From Sanderia malayensis (taxonomy: Eukaryota; Cnidaria; Scyphozoa; Semaeostomeae; Pelagiidae), in NCBI GenBank assembly GCA_013076295.1, contig RQOL01000616.1, positions 1,612,001 through 1,676,000 on the forward strand: DNA of 64,000 nucleotides. The letters are read 5' to 3'. The notes below the pieces were generated by a model. That model was not told the DNA's origin, did not search any database, and saw only the letters and a program-made list of their open reading frames with translations. The position numbers and the translations under genes are program-made. Below are positions 10,559 through 23,700 of the stretch, piece after piece (the first letter of the stretch is position 1; each line of letters starts with the position of its first letter).

Positions 10559-10900
10559 CACTTAGTGAGCAAAAGTATTGCACCACCTGTGAATTTTCAA
10601 AATGGCAGACCGGGCACCCTGTGTCGTTAGTCTGCAAATGAGTTATTGTTTTTGCAACCAATCATATTCATTAGAGGTCGTAAACTCATTGAACCATAAA
10701 CTTTCAACATTGAACTTGTTTTTTCAAATAATATTTTCACAACAATTTCAAATCATTCACAGTTAATTTAATATTTTGTTGGGTAACCATGCACTTCTCT
10801 CACAGCCAAAATCCTCCTTGGGAGCGACTCATAAAGTTTGTGGATGAATTTTGCTGGAATTTGATGCCATTCTGCAAAGACACGATTAATCAGTTCTTAC
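10559..10900 (-). mobile_element. Tc1/mariner-like element, 3' portion
   Basis: A TA dinucleotide at 10557-10558 is followed by CACTTAGTGAGCAAAAGTAT, a terminus of the type seen in Tc1 elements. It leads into the C-terminal coding end of a transposase on the minus strand (separate entry). No matching opposite terminus was found, so the element is truncated. Confidence 0.65.
10768..10896 (-). pseudogene. Tc1-type transposase C-terminal fragment
   Basis: On the minus strand the last 42 codons read through AEWHQIPAKFIHKLYESLPR and end in GYPTKY followed by TAA. The 'W-x-IP ... L-ESLPRR-xxAV ... TKY-stop' arrangement is the hallmark C-terminus of Tc1-family transposases. An in-frame TAA stands directly upstream, and the DDE domain is absent. 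It is a dead fragment. Confidence 0.75.
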
Positions 10901-11371
10901 TTTGTTGTATGTTTCGAAAAGAACAGGACCGGTGAAAGATATGAAAAAATGGCTCACCTATCCCAATTAAGGACTTGCTTTAGGAGTTGGCAAAGATAAA
11001 TGAATCATAAGTTCAAACATCATTTCAATGGTCATTGGTTTTCAAATTCGAAGACTGGAAGAAAAAATTTCGCTTGAGCCAAATTTGACTTTGTCAAAAT
11101 CCATTATTTGTGAAATCACCCCTGTAAAGTGACTGCGGAGGAGTGAGAAAGACGAGTAAAAGCAATATGCAAATGTAGAACATGCAGTAAAAACGAATCT
11201 TAGACAATATATACACTTACAATACAATATATACCTTAAATTCTTCTTTTTCTGGCCTTTTGTATGATCCAACAGAATGATTGCTGACATTACATTAATG
11301 TTAGGGATTTGAGTATTCATTCTGAAAAACAAATATATATACTATTTAATCAAATACGATTTATAAATTCT

Positions 11372-14300
11372 TAGCCAATGCCTTCTTGCAACTATATCCA
11401 ATGCTTTCTTGCAACTATATCCAATGCTTTCTTGCAACTATAGCCAATGCTTTCTTGCAACTATAGCCAATGCTTTCTTACAACCATAGCCAATGCTTTC
11501 TTGCAACTATAGCCAATGCTTTCTTACAACCATAGCCAATGCTTTCTTGCAACTATAGCCTATGCTTTCTTGCAACCATAGCCAATGCTTTCCTGCAACT
11601 TTAGCCAATTCTTTCTTACAACTATATCTAATGCTTTCCTGCAACTATAGCCAATGCTTTCTTGCACCTATAGCCAATGCTTTCTTGCAACTATATCCAA
11701 TGCTTTCCTGCAACTATAGCCAATGCTTTCTTACAACTATAACCAATGCTTTCTTACAGTTTTTGGCGAATTTGCAACTATAGCCTATGCTTTCTTGCAA
11801 CCATAGCCTATGCTTTCTTGCAACTATATCCAATGCTTTCCTGCAACTATAGCCAATGCTTTCTTGCACCTATAGCCAATGCTTTCTTGCAAATATAGCC
11901 ACATGGTATTCTTATGCAATACTAGTAATCATGTCTCTTGCTATATGCACCTATAACCAATGCTTTCTTGCAACCATAACCAATGCTTTCTTGCAAATAT
12001 AGCCAATGCTTTCTTACAACTATATCCAATGCTTTCCTGCAACTATAGCCTATGCTTTCTTGCAACTATATCCAATGCTTTCCTGCAACTATAGCCAATG
12101 CTTTCTTGACTATAGCCAATGCTTTTGCAAATATAGCCAATGCTTTCTTGCACCTATATCCAATGCTTTCTTGCAACCATAACCAATGCTTTCTTGCAAA
12201 TATAGCCAATGCTTTCTTACAACCATAACCAATGCTTTCCTGCAACTATAGCCTATGCTTTCTTGCAACTATATCCAATGCTTTCCTGCAACTATAGCCA
12301 ATGCTTTCTTGCACCTATAGCCAATGCTTTCTTGCAAATATAGCCAATGCTTTCTTGCACCTATATCCAATGCTTTCCTGCAACTATAGCCTATGCTTTC
12401 TTGCAACTATATCCAATGCTTTCCTGCAACTATAGCCAATGCTTTCTTGCACCTATAGCCAATGCTTTCTTGCAAATATAGCCAATGCTTTCTTGCACCT
12501 ATATCCAATGCTTTCTTGCAACCATAACCAATGCTTTCTTGCAAATATAGCCAATGCTTTCTTACAACTATATCCAATGCTTTCCTGCAACTATAGCCAA
12601 TGCTTTCTTACAACCATAACCAATGCTTTCCTGCAACTATAGCCAATGCTTTCTTGCACCTATAGCCAATGCTTTCTTGCAACTATATCCAATGCTTTCC
12701 TGCAACTATAGCCAATGCTTTCTTACAACTATAGCGAATTTGCAACTATAGCCTATGCTTTCTTGCAACTATGGCCAATGCTTTCTTGCAACCATAGCCT
12801 ATGCTTTCTTGCAACTATATCCAATGCTTTCCTGCAACTATAGCCAATGCTTTCTTGCACCTATAGCCAATGCTTTCCTGCAACTATAGCCAATGCTTTC
12901 TTACAACTATATCCAATGCTTTCTTGCAACCATAACCAATGCTTTCTTGCAACTATAGCCAATGCTTTCCTGCAACTATAGCCTATGCTTTCTTGCAACT
13001 ATATCCAATGCTTTCCTGCAACTATAGCCAATGCTTTCTTACAACTATAGCCAATGCTTTCTTACAACTATATCCAATGCTTTCTTGCAACCATAACCAA
13101 TGCTTTCTTGCAACTATATCCAATGCTTTCCTGCAACTATAGCCTATGCTTTCTTGCAACTATATCCAATGCTTTCCTGCAACTATAGCCAATGCTTTCT
13201 TGCAACTATATCCAATGCTTTCTTGCAACTATATCCAATGCTTTCTGCAACTATAGCCAAGCTTCTTACAACTATATCCAATGCTTTCTTGCAACCATAA
13301 CCAATGCTTTCTTGCAACTATATCCAATGCTTTCCTGCAACTATAGCCTATGCTTTCTTGCAACTATAACCAATGCTTTCTTGCAACTATATCCAATGCT
13401 TTCTTGCAACCATAGCCTATGCTTTCTTGCAACTATATCCAATGCTTTCCTGCAACTATAGCCAATGCTTTCTTGCACCTATAGTCAATGCTTTCCTGCA
13501 ACTATAGCCAATGCTTTCTTACAACCATAACCAATGCTTTCTTGCAACCATAGCCAATGCTTTCTTGCAACTATAACCAATGCTTTCCTGCAACCATAAC
13601 CAATGCTTTCTTACAACCATAACCAATGCTTTCTTGCAAATATAGCCAATGCTTTCTTGCACCTATATCCAATGCTTTCTTGCAACCATAACCAATGCTT
13701 TCTTGCAAATATAGCCAATGCTTTCTTACAACTATATCCAATGCTTTCCTGCAACTATAGCCAATGCTTTCTTACAACCATAACCAATGCTTTCCTGCAA
13801 CTATAGCCAATGCTTTCTTGCACCTATAGCCAATGCTTTCTTGCAACTATATCCAATGCTTTCCTGCAACTATAGCCAATGCTTTCTTACAACTATAGCG
13901 AATTTGCAACTATAGCCTATGCTTTCTTGCAACTATGGCCAATGCTTTCTTGCAACCATAGCCTATGCTTTCTTGCAACTATATCCAATGCTTTCCTGCA
14001 ACTATAGCCAATGCTTTCTTGCACCTATAGCCAATGCTTTCCTGCAACTATAGCCAATGCTTTCTTACAACTATATCCAATGCTTTCTTGCAACCATAAC
14101 CAATGCTTTCTTGCAACTATAGCCAATGCTTTCCTGCAACTATAGCCTATGCTTTCTTGCAACTATATCCAATGCTTTCCTGCAACTATAGCCAATGCTT
14201 TCTTACTATATAGCCAATGCTTTCTTACAACTATATCCAATGCTTTCTTGCAACCATACCAATGCTTTCTTGCAACTATATCCAATGCTTTCCCTGCAAC

Positions 14301-14880
14301 TATAGCCTATGCTTTCTTGCAACTATATCCAATGCTTTCCTGCAACTATAGCCAATGCTTTCTTGCAACTATATCCAATGCTTTCTTGCAACTATATCCA
14401 ATGCTTTCCTGCAACTATAGCCAATGCTTTCTTACAACTATATCCAATGCTTTCTTGCAACCATAACCAATGCTTTCTTGCAACTATATCCAATGCTTTC
14501 CTGCAACTATAGCCTATGCTTTCTTGCAACTATAACCAATGCTTTCTTGCAACTATATCCAATGCTTTCTTGCAACCATAGCTTATGCTTTCTTGCAACT
14601 ATATCCAATGCTTTCCTGCAACTATAGCCAATGCTTTCTTGCACCTATAGTCAACGCTTTCCTGCAACTATAGCCAATGCTTTCTTACAACCATAACCAA
14701 TGCTTTCTTGCAACCATAGCCAATGCTTTCTTGCAACTATAACCAATGCTTTCCTGCAACCATAACCAATGCTTTCTTGCAACCATAACCAATGCTTTCC
14801 TGCAACTATAGCCAATGCTTTCTTACAACCATAACCAATGCTTTCTTACAACCATAACCAATGCTTTCTTGCAACTATAG
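11372..14880 (+). repeat. Large 23-bp satellite-like array (about 150 copies)
   Basis: The monomer is CCAATGCTTTCTTGCAACTA plus TAG, period 23, over 3.5 kb. Common variants swap CAACTATAG for CAACCATAA, CACCTATAG or CAAATATAG and TTCTTG for TTCCTG. A short non-repeat interruption lies near 11895-11950. The array contains a block of about 1.16 kb present twice in tandem. The rare junction TAGCGAATTTGCAACTATAG occurs at about 12733 and 13897, and the surrounding monomer order matches. Apparent open frames of 67-105 codons (for example NAFLQLYPMLSCNYSQCFL) follow from a repeat with few stops in any forward frame. Confidence 0.98.
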
Positions 14881-15104
14881 AATGAAATCAAATCAAATAC
14901 CGGAAAAATATTAATTAGCTTTGCAAGAAAACGTACCTTCAATATCATCACCATTGACATAATGTTCCAAGGTCCCTCACTGAACTCTATCTGTTTCTAA
15001 ATTGAAGAGAAAAAATGCTGTAAGAAAGTCGCCTGATGTGGGGACCTGAAACTCTTAGGCCATGAGGATGCCTCCCCTAATTTGATTAAATCTTTAATGT
15101 GTAA

Positions 15105-15781
15105 AGGCCTGGTTACACTGTAGATAATGAATTAGATATTCCCAATTTAGAAACGCTAAAAACGGAAACGATTATCTTATAGTGTATACGCGCCATTTAG
15201 ATAATAATTTATATAATACAGTTAAAGCATCATGACTCAACTATAACCAGCGAGGAAAGTGGCAAACCGTGAGGTATTTACGTAAAAGAATATGAAAACA
15301 TCTTATCATACATTTCATACATTTCTTCAGTCACTTTTTGTGGGGTGTGCCATTCCTCAAGTTGTACAGAATTTCATGTTATAATAAAATAAATTCATGT
15401 CAAAAACATTATCAGCTTCCATTTTCACCGACATAGTTTGTGAATTTACTCTGTGCGTCCATTTTATTGTTCAAAATCAATTATATACCGTTTACGATGC
15501 TTTTCGCTTCCAAAATTGCCAAGGAATACAACGCGAGACAGTCGGTGTTTGTTTGTCTCGCGATTTGACACATCATGCTGGGAAAATCTTGATGAATAAA
15601 ATCAAAAAGTTTTGATTTTATTCATCAAGATTTCACAGCACGATTTGACAGTTTGCTTCTTGCCGCTAATTGGAATTTAGATATCTTGCGTTATGTTACA
15701 CACGAAGATATCTATCAGACAGGCTATTTATGGTATGTCTGGAGGAATATCTAATTCATTATCTACAGTGTAACCAGGCCT
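15105..15781. mobile_element. PIF/Harbinger-like non-autonomous element (677 bp)
   Basis: Perfect terminal inverted repeats of about 37 bases begin AGGCCTGGTTACACTGTAGA, and both ends are flanked by TAA. A three-base TWA target duplication is the PIF/Harbinger signature. Inside is a near-perfect hairpin at about 15588-15631 (TCTTGATGAATAAAATCAAA against its complement) and a second at about 15530-15561 (CGCGAGACA...TGTCTCGCG). No transposase is recognised. The near-identity of the two ends suggests recent activity. Confidence 0.85.
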
Positions 15782-15784
15782 TAA

Positions 15785-17799
15785 CAGAAAAGAAATCAAC
15801 TGTGTTGAAAAGCTGAGTCAGTGTTTCGTATACAAAAACACCCGTTAAAAAACATAAGTTTAAAAAAGGTGCCCAGGTATAAAACCGAAATATTGATAAG
15901 CCTTGCTTGTGTGAAAATTTATTTTTTTGTGGTAAAACTACATCAAGCAATAAACATCAAAAATTCCATCTTATTCAATGGCGTCCATTTTGGAAACAAA
16001 TTTAGGCCCATACGTCAGTAATTTGCAATTTTGACGCCATTCAAATGATGAAAGTTCTTCCAAATACACAAACAGGGCGAGGATATACTTTACATGCATT
16101 GCATTGCGTACCTTATTTCGTGTAAGCAACGAGCTCTTCATGTCTTCTTGTGGATTCGCTTTAAAATGTGAGCACATAAGCTCTTCTTCATTGGCTTCCC
16201 TTTCGTTGTCCTTCTTCGGTCCTTCCATTCTCATTTCATTTGTTTCTTTGTTTGTGAAAAAGAAAGCCAAGCCACGTGGTTTACTACTTAATGTGGATTG
16301 ACCACGTGGTTTACCTTTTCGCGCTTTTTGAAAGGGAATGTTGTACAGCCTCCTTTCCGCTCAACTCGCAGATCCGATCATGGACCAAAAACCTGGCTCT
16401 CTGCAATGAAGGACGGAGCATAAATTCTCTCTCGTAATCATAACTTTATCTCAATGGTTCAAAATAATTCTCTTAGAAGACAAAAGTGAGAAATTTTATT
16501 CAGCAGAGAACACCATCTATTAATAAGAAATAAAATATCAACAACAAAAATGCAACAAAAGATGCGTGAAGTATTTACAAGAAAATAATTGTAAAATGCC
16601 TATATCTAATCTAATTTGATCATTAATTGTCTGAGCAATCTGAACACAACTTTATTGCCTATATTAAATATATAACGTTCACGGGGTATCTATCTTACAC
16701 GCAACACTTTTTGCCTTTTTAACTGATGCTTCAACTTCAAACGATTGTTGTTGAATTAAATTAAATTTGAAGCATCGATTTAAAAAATTTAATCTAAGAA
16801 TCGAAAAATTGAACAAAACATAAAATTCAAAAATAAATATTACAATCAATAATAAACGATCACTAAGAAATCAAAAGCGTTTTCGTGAACAAATATTTTT
16901 AATAATTTTCTCGCAAACATGAAAATGAATACTAGACATTGAAAGAGTTTGATTTGATATTCAACGAGCTTAAATCCTAACAACAATTATGACGATAAGC
17001 TCCTTCAGCATTGCGATTTCCATAAAAATATAACTTTTCGGACAGTGAAAATGACGGAATTGATAATAAACCTCAAAGAAGAAATTAGTTGGGTTGAAGA
17101 TATCGGCTTTAAAGTAAGAGAAATTTTGAATACGTGGTCGGATCTTATTCAATGCCAAAATATAATTAATTTAAATGTTTATCAAGATTTAAGTCTAGGT
17201 GCAGCTTTCTTTCAAGCTTGCCAACAACTAAAATAAATAAAACAAGCGACAATAAATCTAAAACCTATTCTAAATGAAAACCTAGAATCGAAATAATCTG
17301 ATTGCTAATTTGCCGAGTAAACAGAATGAACATAACAAATAATTGCATCAACAGGAGAAATAACCACGAAAATATTCATTGAATGAAAATATTCCACCAG
17401 ATCATTTGTGATGGAGATTGTTTTGCAGCTGAAACAACAACAAGTCGCGTGAACGTCATCCAGTTATTTTTAACAAAATGGCGAATCCTGCTCGCTATTT
17501 CAAGCAAGCAAACCTTCAACAAAAATAACAAGACTGGACTTCAAGATTTTCAATTCTCCACAGGCTGGGAACTTAAAGAAGGAAAGCAAAAAGGAATGCT
17601 ATAGCAGCTTGACAATCCAATCGAGCCTTCTCTATTCTTTGGCACGAGCTCCAATTAAATTGAAATAGTTCAACAGGGTGGTGAAAATCACGTGACTTGT
17701 ATGTCGGGATCATCATGCATTGCATTGTAATAACATCTTTTTCTTTCTATATACAGCAGATTCATTCCATTTGTTTCTGAACAAACAGAGTAATAATTG
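15785..17799. other. Region downstream of the FGF-like gene, no supported gene
   Basis: AT-rich DNA. The only structure noted is a short direct repeat, CCACGTGGTTTAC, at 16272-16284 and 16302-16314, each with a CACGTG E-box core. The part nearest 17800 should include the 3' UTR of the FGF-like gene. Confidence 0.4.
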
Positions 17800-20700
17800 T
17801 TAAACCATCATTTTCCCATCGCTGCTGCAGGACTGCGACGACGATGTGGAGGAGCGTCTATTGACAATTTCCGCCAGAAATGAACAGTCTCGTAATGATA
17901 ATTTGTTTCTTCTGAAAGCCCCACTAAAAGTACTCAGTGGCCTCGTTTTGAGACCAACACACCACTGTTTGTGTGAATACATTGCGCTGTAGTACACCGT
18001 ACAGAAGTCTTCGGTCATCGACTCTTCAAACACACATTCGGGACTGTCCACATCCTGGGGCGAGAAAAATATCAACAATAAATGTTACATAAAGTAATAT
18101 GTTAATTCTTGACGGGTAATATTTCATTTAATAAACTTTCAGCCATGAGTGTGCTATCTTGAATACCCAAACTATTCGTTTGCAACCGTAACTCAAAACC
18201 ATCGTATATTTAAATTAATACATTCATCTTTCATACATTCAATGCAATTTGGGTTAAAAATACATGGGGTTTAAATCACAGGAAAGAGAAAAAGGCAGAA
18301 GGGTCACTCATGCTCATTGACCAAAGCCCGAACTGTTCGCGCATGCGTTGACTGAAAATGAGGTTGTGTCTCAATTTGTTTTTTTTATCACGGCTTTTAA
18401 ATGCTGCGTTCGAAATGTTGTACATTTATTAAAAACACTTGCCCTGTTAGCAGCTTTTATAGCTTTACCAGGTCAAATACATTGCAAGGAGACAGGCCAG
18501 CAAGATATTCACCTGCAAATTTGCATAGCAACTGCAAAATCATGAAATGTGATTTTTAATATTGCATTCCACAGCATTAGCTCAATTACCAAAACTACTT
18601 TCAAACTCTTTATTGATTACGCAGGCAAGTAGCTTGCCAAATTCAAAAACACGCCAAACTCACTTCTTAATAGGCCCGTAATTCGTCGAATAATAATGCT
18701 AATGATGGCAGCTAACTTGTGTTTAAAAGGTTATCATATGAAACATAATCACGGGACTAAGTGGCATCATTATTGCCTTGGATGAAAGCCAATTTTCGAG
18801 ATATTTTTTCTCATTCTTGTTATCCCATCGATAATTCAATTATAGATATTTCTGCGTGTAGATAACTGGACAATAAGGAAATACCAATTAGACAACGGCT
18901 TCGGAAAGTACGAGACATTGTTAGTCTGTGGATTTCTATCATCTTTTCACTTTTGAATCACATCCTTTGTTTTCGGCCCTACTTTTTCACGACAAAAACA
19001 CGACGGACGATGAACTGTTTATTTACTTGTTGTTTCTAAGAAAAAAACCACAATCACAGAATAGAGGCAGAGAGATTTAGCATAAGTTAGATTCTGGTAC
19101 CACAATCGCTGTCGTTCTTGGTTGAGCGCTGGGAATATATGGTCATCTTTTGAAAGAGATAAAAATCGACCAGAGAATCTGACAGGCAAGGACCCAGGAT
19201 GAGGGAATGTCAAGGGATTGTTACCCCCTTTACATTATTTCAAACATTTCTTACTTTCAAACAGATCGCTACTTCCCATTAATATGAGAAAAATAACTTT
19301 TGATATTCAAATTTTCGCCTAATTTCATTTCCCTTTGGAGGCAAAAATAACGAAACTGTATTTTTGCAAAAGACAACTGTATTATATTCCATTTTGAGCC
19401 ATCGCTGCCCACAATAGAACCAGCGATCGATGTTTGATAAAAATGAGACATTATCAAAGAAAATACTGCATTGATTTTCCGGACACAGCAAAACAGATGT
19501 CTTCCCGTGAAGGCAAGCAAACAGAACGGGAAATAGCAAGTTTTGGTTTCTAGACAGCTCGGAGAAATATGGTTTTCCGACATGTTGTCTTTCGTCAATC
19601 TTTGAATCCTGTGTTATGTTCGCAATAAAACAAGTCGCCATCCTGGAATTACATTTGGCAACAAAATCTAAATTTTTGCTTTCTCAAATGACACAGCTTT
19701 CTCCTGTTGCCATTAAGAAACGCCCTACAAGTTTCATTGATATGACCTTTAAAAAGTCTTTTTATCTTATGTAATTGAAGGATAAATCCTTCAATGACAT
19801 TTTAGGAAATGAAGCACAGCAATACAATCTTGACGTGTACCTCTAACTTATAGCCTGAAAGCCAAGCTTATGTTGTCTGCTCAAACCGATAGATAACAAG
19901 TGAAGTTATCCATAAAAGTTCACCTTAGCTATTATTCTTAACTGTTTAACAATTCTTATAAAAATGTATACAATTCGGCGTTGGCATACCAAATTTCTTT
20001 CGCTAAGGGCCTTAAAAGGTGCTGGAATTAATAAACGTTTCAGGGTTTCTAATCGGGGTCATCAAAACCAGACAATATTCGCTAATCAAGATGTGCATCA
20101 CATTCAGTATATTCAAAGAAAAGGCATTAAAACTCAGAAAGGAAACCATTCAATGCCATTTGACTACACCAACGATTTTGCAGAGAATGACCGAGATATG
20201 CTTCTTTGTCTGTTGTACTGCCACAGCTTCCCTGAACATTGCATCAAAATGCACATTTGTATGCACACTTATGTTTTGCTGCAAAAATACCTTAAGAGCA
20301 TTGCCGATAGAATTGTCCCAAACGCAGGAAGCAGCCCAAAATGAAAATTAACTACTGTGGAAACCCAATTACTGAACAGATGCTGAGTGAAAAGCTAATG
20401 AACTTTATAGAATTCAATTCGGAAGGTGAAATTACTCTCAAGCCGGCTCGAGCCGAACTGAATTAAATTATTGCTGTATTACATACCACTGCACTAAGTT
20501 GCTATTGTTTACGAATGTGATTATGAATTTGTGTGTGATATAACATCTCCAGTATACCTTGAATTGAACTTAATTACATAGCATACACAACGATTTGCTT
20601 CTACGAACAACTCTATATTACCGACCTTCAGTCAAACACTCACTGTCAACATAGCCTCGTTCACATCCTAAATCTCAACGTCAACATTTTGACAAGAATC

Positions 20701-23700
20701 ACAATATTTAGTATTTCGTGCTGCAATTTTTCCTTGAAATTTCGAGTACCGAAATTTATCAACTTTCTTAGGGTTCGACAATCCAGCACTGAATTTCTCA
20801 ACTCTTCGAAGAGAGGAGAACCATTTTCTTATGAAGAACTTTCTTATAAAAAGCGTGCGTGTCGGGATTAAACAGTGTGAAAGTCTGTACGAACTCAGTG
20901 AACATAAAAATAACAATGCAAACTTACTGTTGCTCTGAGTAATCCAGCATCATCGATCATGAGAAATAACTCTGCCTCAACTCCCCAGATTTTTACAAGA
21001 TCAGCTCCAACTGGTATAACATCAAGAGTAACTGAAAAAAGTAGAAAAATATCGTCAGTTGGCTGCAGTCTTTTTTTTATAAGAACCAGATAATTTTTGT
21101 CGAGGCTCGATGTTCTTAATTTTTTCATAATTTGAGGCTCGAATGTTCTTAAAAGTGTTCTTATTTTATTTTTGCAGTGATATTAGACTAGAACTCAAAC
21201 ATTATTTATACATATACTCAGCTACTTTACTACGGCATAACAGGTTGTCTTATGAATGATTTTTGTTTAGGAATTGCATGGTTTTGTTTTGTTGAAGTGA
21301 AAAAATTCAAAAATCACTTTTTGTTTCTTTTTTAATTTCTCATCCGAGGCTGAGCATGTTCTAAACTTGTTCTTATTTTTTTTGAGAAATCGAGCCTCAG
21401 TGTTCTTATAAAGTGTGTTCCTATAAAAAAGAGTGGAAGTCAATTATTATGGGTACCTTACAGTTGTCGAGGGATCCAGCTACTAAGGAGTAAGGTGTTG
21501 GACAGGACAGGAAGCAAAAGAAGACTGCAAACTAGTTCCAATAAATATGTATAAACTATAGGAATTATGCAGCACATTGCAATTAAATTAACTGATATTG
21601 TTATTAGCAGAGAAGGCTTGGTTGGATACTGCTTGATTTCAAATTATGTTAAAACGTGTATCGTGACTGGGTCAGGAAAGATTGTTGCTTGAAAATAGTC
21701 AACATTTTCTGTTGTCGACTAAATGAAAGATTAGACAATGCAGAAATACCATATCATATTGCGTGTGTTTTTGAGTGCATTAAAACTAAGCTAACCTTTT
21801 CCATGCAACTAGAAATGGTGTTATTTTCGAAACTTTGTCACGCAAAAGGATTCACGTTTGGCTTAGTGTATGCATGTCAGGCAACTAAAATGACCGGAGA
21901 CGTGCTTAAACTGGTTTGTTGTCTCCTTTATCTCCATTTGCTCAAAAATGGGAGATTTTTAGTCATAGCAGTTTCAGATATATCAATGTGTTTCATCATT
22001 AAACAGCATTGGCCAATTAAATGATGAAACTCTCATTACGTCACAAGAAATACGGAACATTGGTTCGGTAACCCAGAACACACACGATAGAGGTTAATAG
22101 GTGTTAACTTCCACTAAGAGTTTCTGAAATACTTGTACATAAACTATAACGTAGCAAAACTGGTTATTTCACAACCCAATAAAACATAAAATAAAATATA
22201 GTCCTACTAAATCTTCATCTGCTAACAAGATCTGAGATGTAGTTAAACAATATAGACATTTTTCCAAAGAAAGTTTTTTGCATGGTCTTTGTTAGCACTT
22301 TACATATACTCGGGAATAGAAGTACAAACAAGTATCAGCAAATAATACCCTCAGATCAGCAGAAGAAAGAACGATCATTCATACGATAGACGAATTACAA
22401 TTGAAGAAAGCAGCTCTACTAATCTCAGAAGTAAGCAATCTAAATCCCAGTGAATAGAGACAGGATATTCTTCAAGAAATACGTAAAATTAAACAGATTA
22501 AGGTTAGGCTTATCTGATTATAGCACACGTATATGATGCCTGAAGCAAGTTGAGAGACGGATAAGAAAAAGACACTGTGGTGTATTGAATTGTCAAGTGG
22601 GGGATATGATATACAATAAATAAAGAAGCAATTATCGTGATCACATCCATCCCACCTCAGTTCATCAACACAAAATAGCCTTGGAGGCAGATAACAAAAC
22701 TAAATGCTCAATTAAACTCCTCCGCATCGGCACCCTTGAGACTGTTCAACCTTCAGTCGTGTAACTAAAATTCCGGGCAGGGCACCAGGGAAGGGAGATA
22801 AGGCCTAAATGAATCACGACAGTGGACATGGAGTCATACCAATACATCGCTGCTGCAGATAACAAATATTTCTTTCAAATCTATAAAACAACCAGCACAA
22901 CTCTTTTTATAAAAATTAATCTTCCATAAGCAAAAACATTTCAGCGACATAGCTATGTATGACACTATCAGGACCTTAGTGTATGCATAACAAATGAATG
23001 ACATAATTCCGACCTGAGCAAATTTCTATTTTAAAAGCACTGTATTCTGACCAGCAAATTAAATTCACCTCAAAATTGACGGAGAACAATAAAGCAATAA
23101 AACCACGCCAGCGTGGATGGTGGAAAATGAAAAACAAAAGTAGATTATTATTTATAAATACAGAGAAATTTCATTCAAGCAGATGTGTGGTGTATGTGGT
23201 TATGCAGTCACAGGTTTCAGCTGGGTTCTTGCATAACAAACTATAGAGTAAAGAAAAGGCCAGCAATGGTGATGACGTCATTAAAAATGCTTCGATCAGT
23301 GAAACAAGAGGAACTGATGTAACTAAAATAAAATGTTTTGACTATATGATAATTCAATAAGAGTTCCATGACGAATAATAAAGCCAGTATGAATGAAGCT
23401 TATCCACATTGCTTGAAGAAATATACAACTCTGAGTCTGACTCAAATACAAGAAGGTAGGAGTGTGTCGGGATAAGAATGAAATTGTTTCAGATTATCGA
23501 TTTCGTTTGGTGGGCGTGGAATTACCGGATTGTAAAATGAGTCAAGAGATTTCCATGAAATATTCACAATTTACAAATTACAATTTACTCAAAACTCACT
23601 CATAGGAATAAATTTCAAAGGATGTAAGGGACAAAGGAACAATTTCTATTGAGCAATGGTTCCTGCTTCATGTTAACATTTACAATCGGATGAAACTGAA

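Larger units (their letters stand above)
10390..11075. repeat. Diverged direct duplicates flanking a Tc1-like relic
   Basis: About 130 bases at 10390-10520 (with AATGGCTCACC, a CTTGCTTTA segment, and TTCGAAGACTG near the end) recur in the same order and orientation at about 10935-11075, with substitutions and one insertion. The Tc1-like relic lies between the two. This could be a local tandem duplication or two copies of an unknown repeat. Confidence 0.6.

Noticed and set aside
11562..14627. Many open frames of 66-105 codons reading MLSCNYSQCFL-type repeats
   Set aside because: Direct consequence of the 23-bp satellite; they start and stop with array variants and overlap in several frames.
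19964..20344. 126-codon plus-strand frame in the third FGF intron
   Set aside because: No recognisable domain and a second long overlapping frame in the same place; likely chance.
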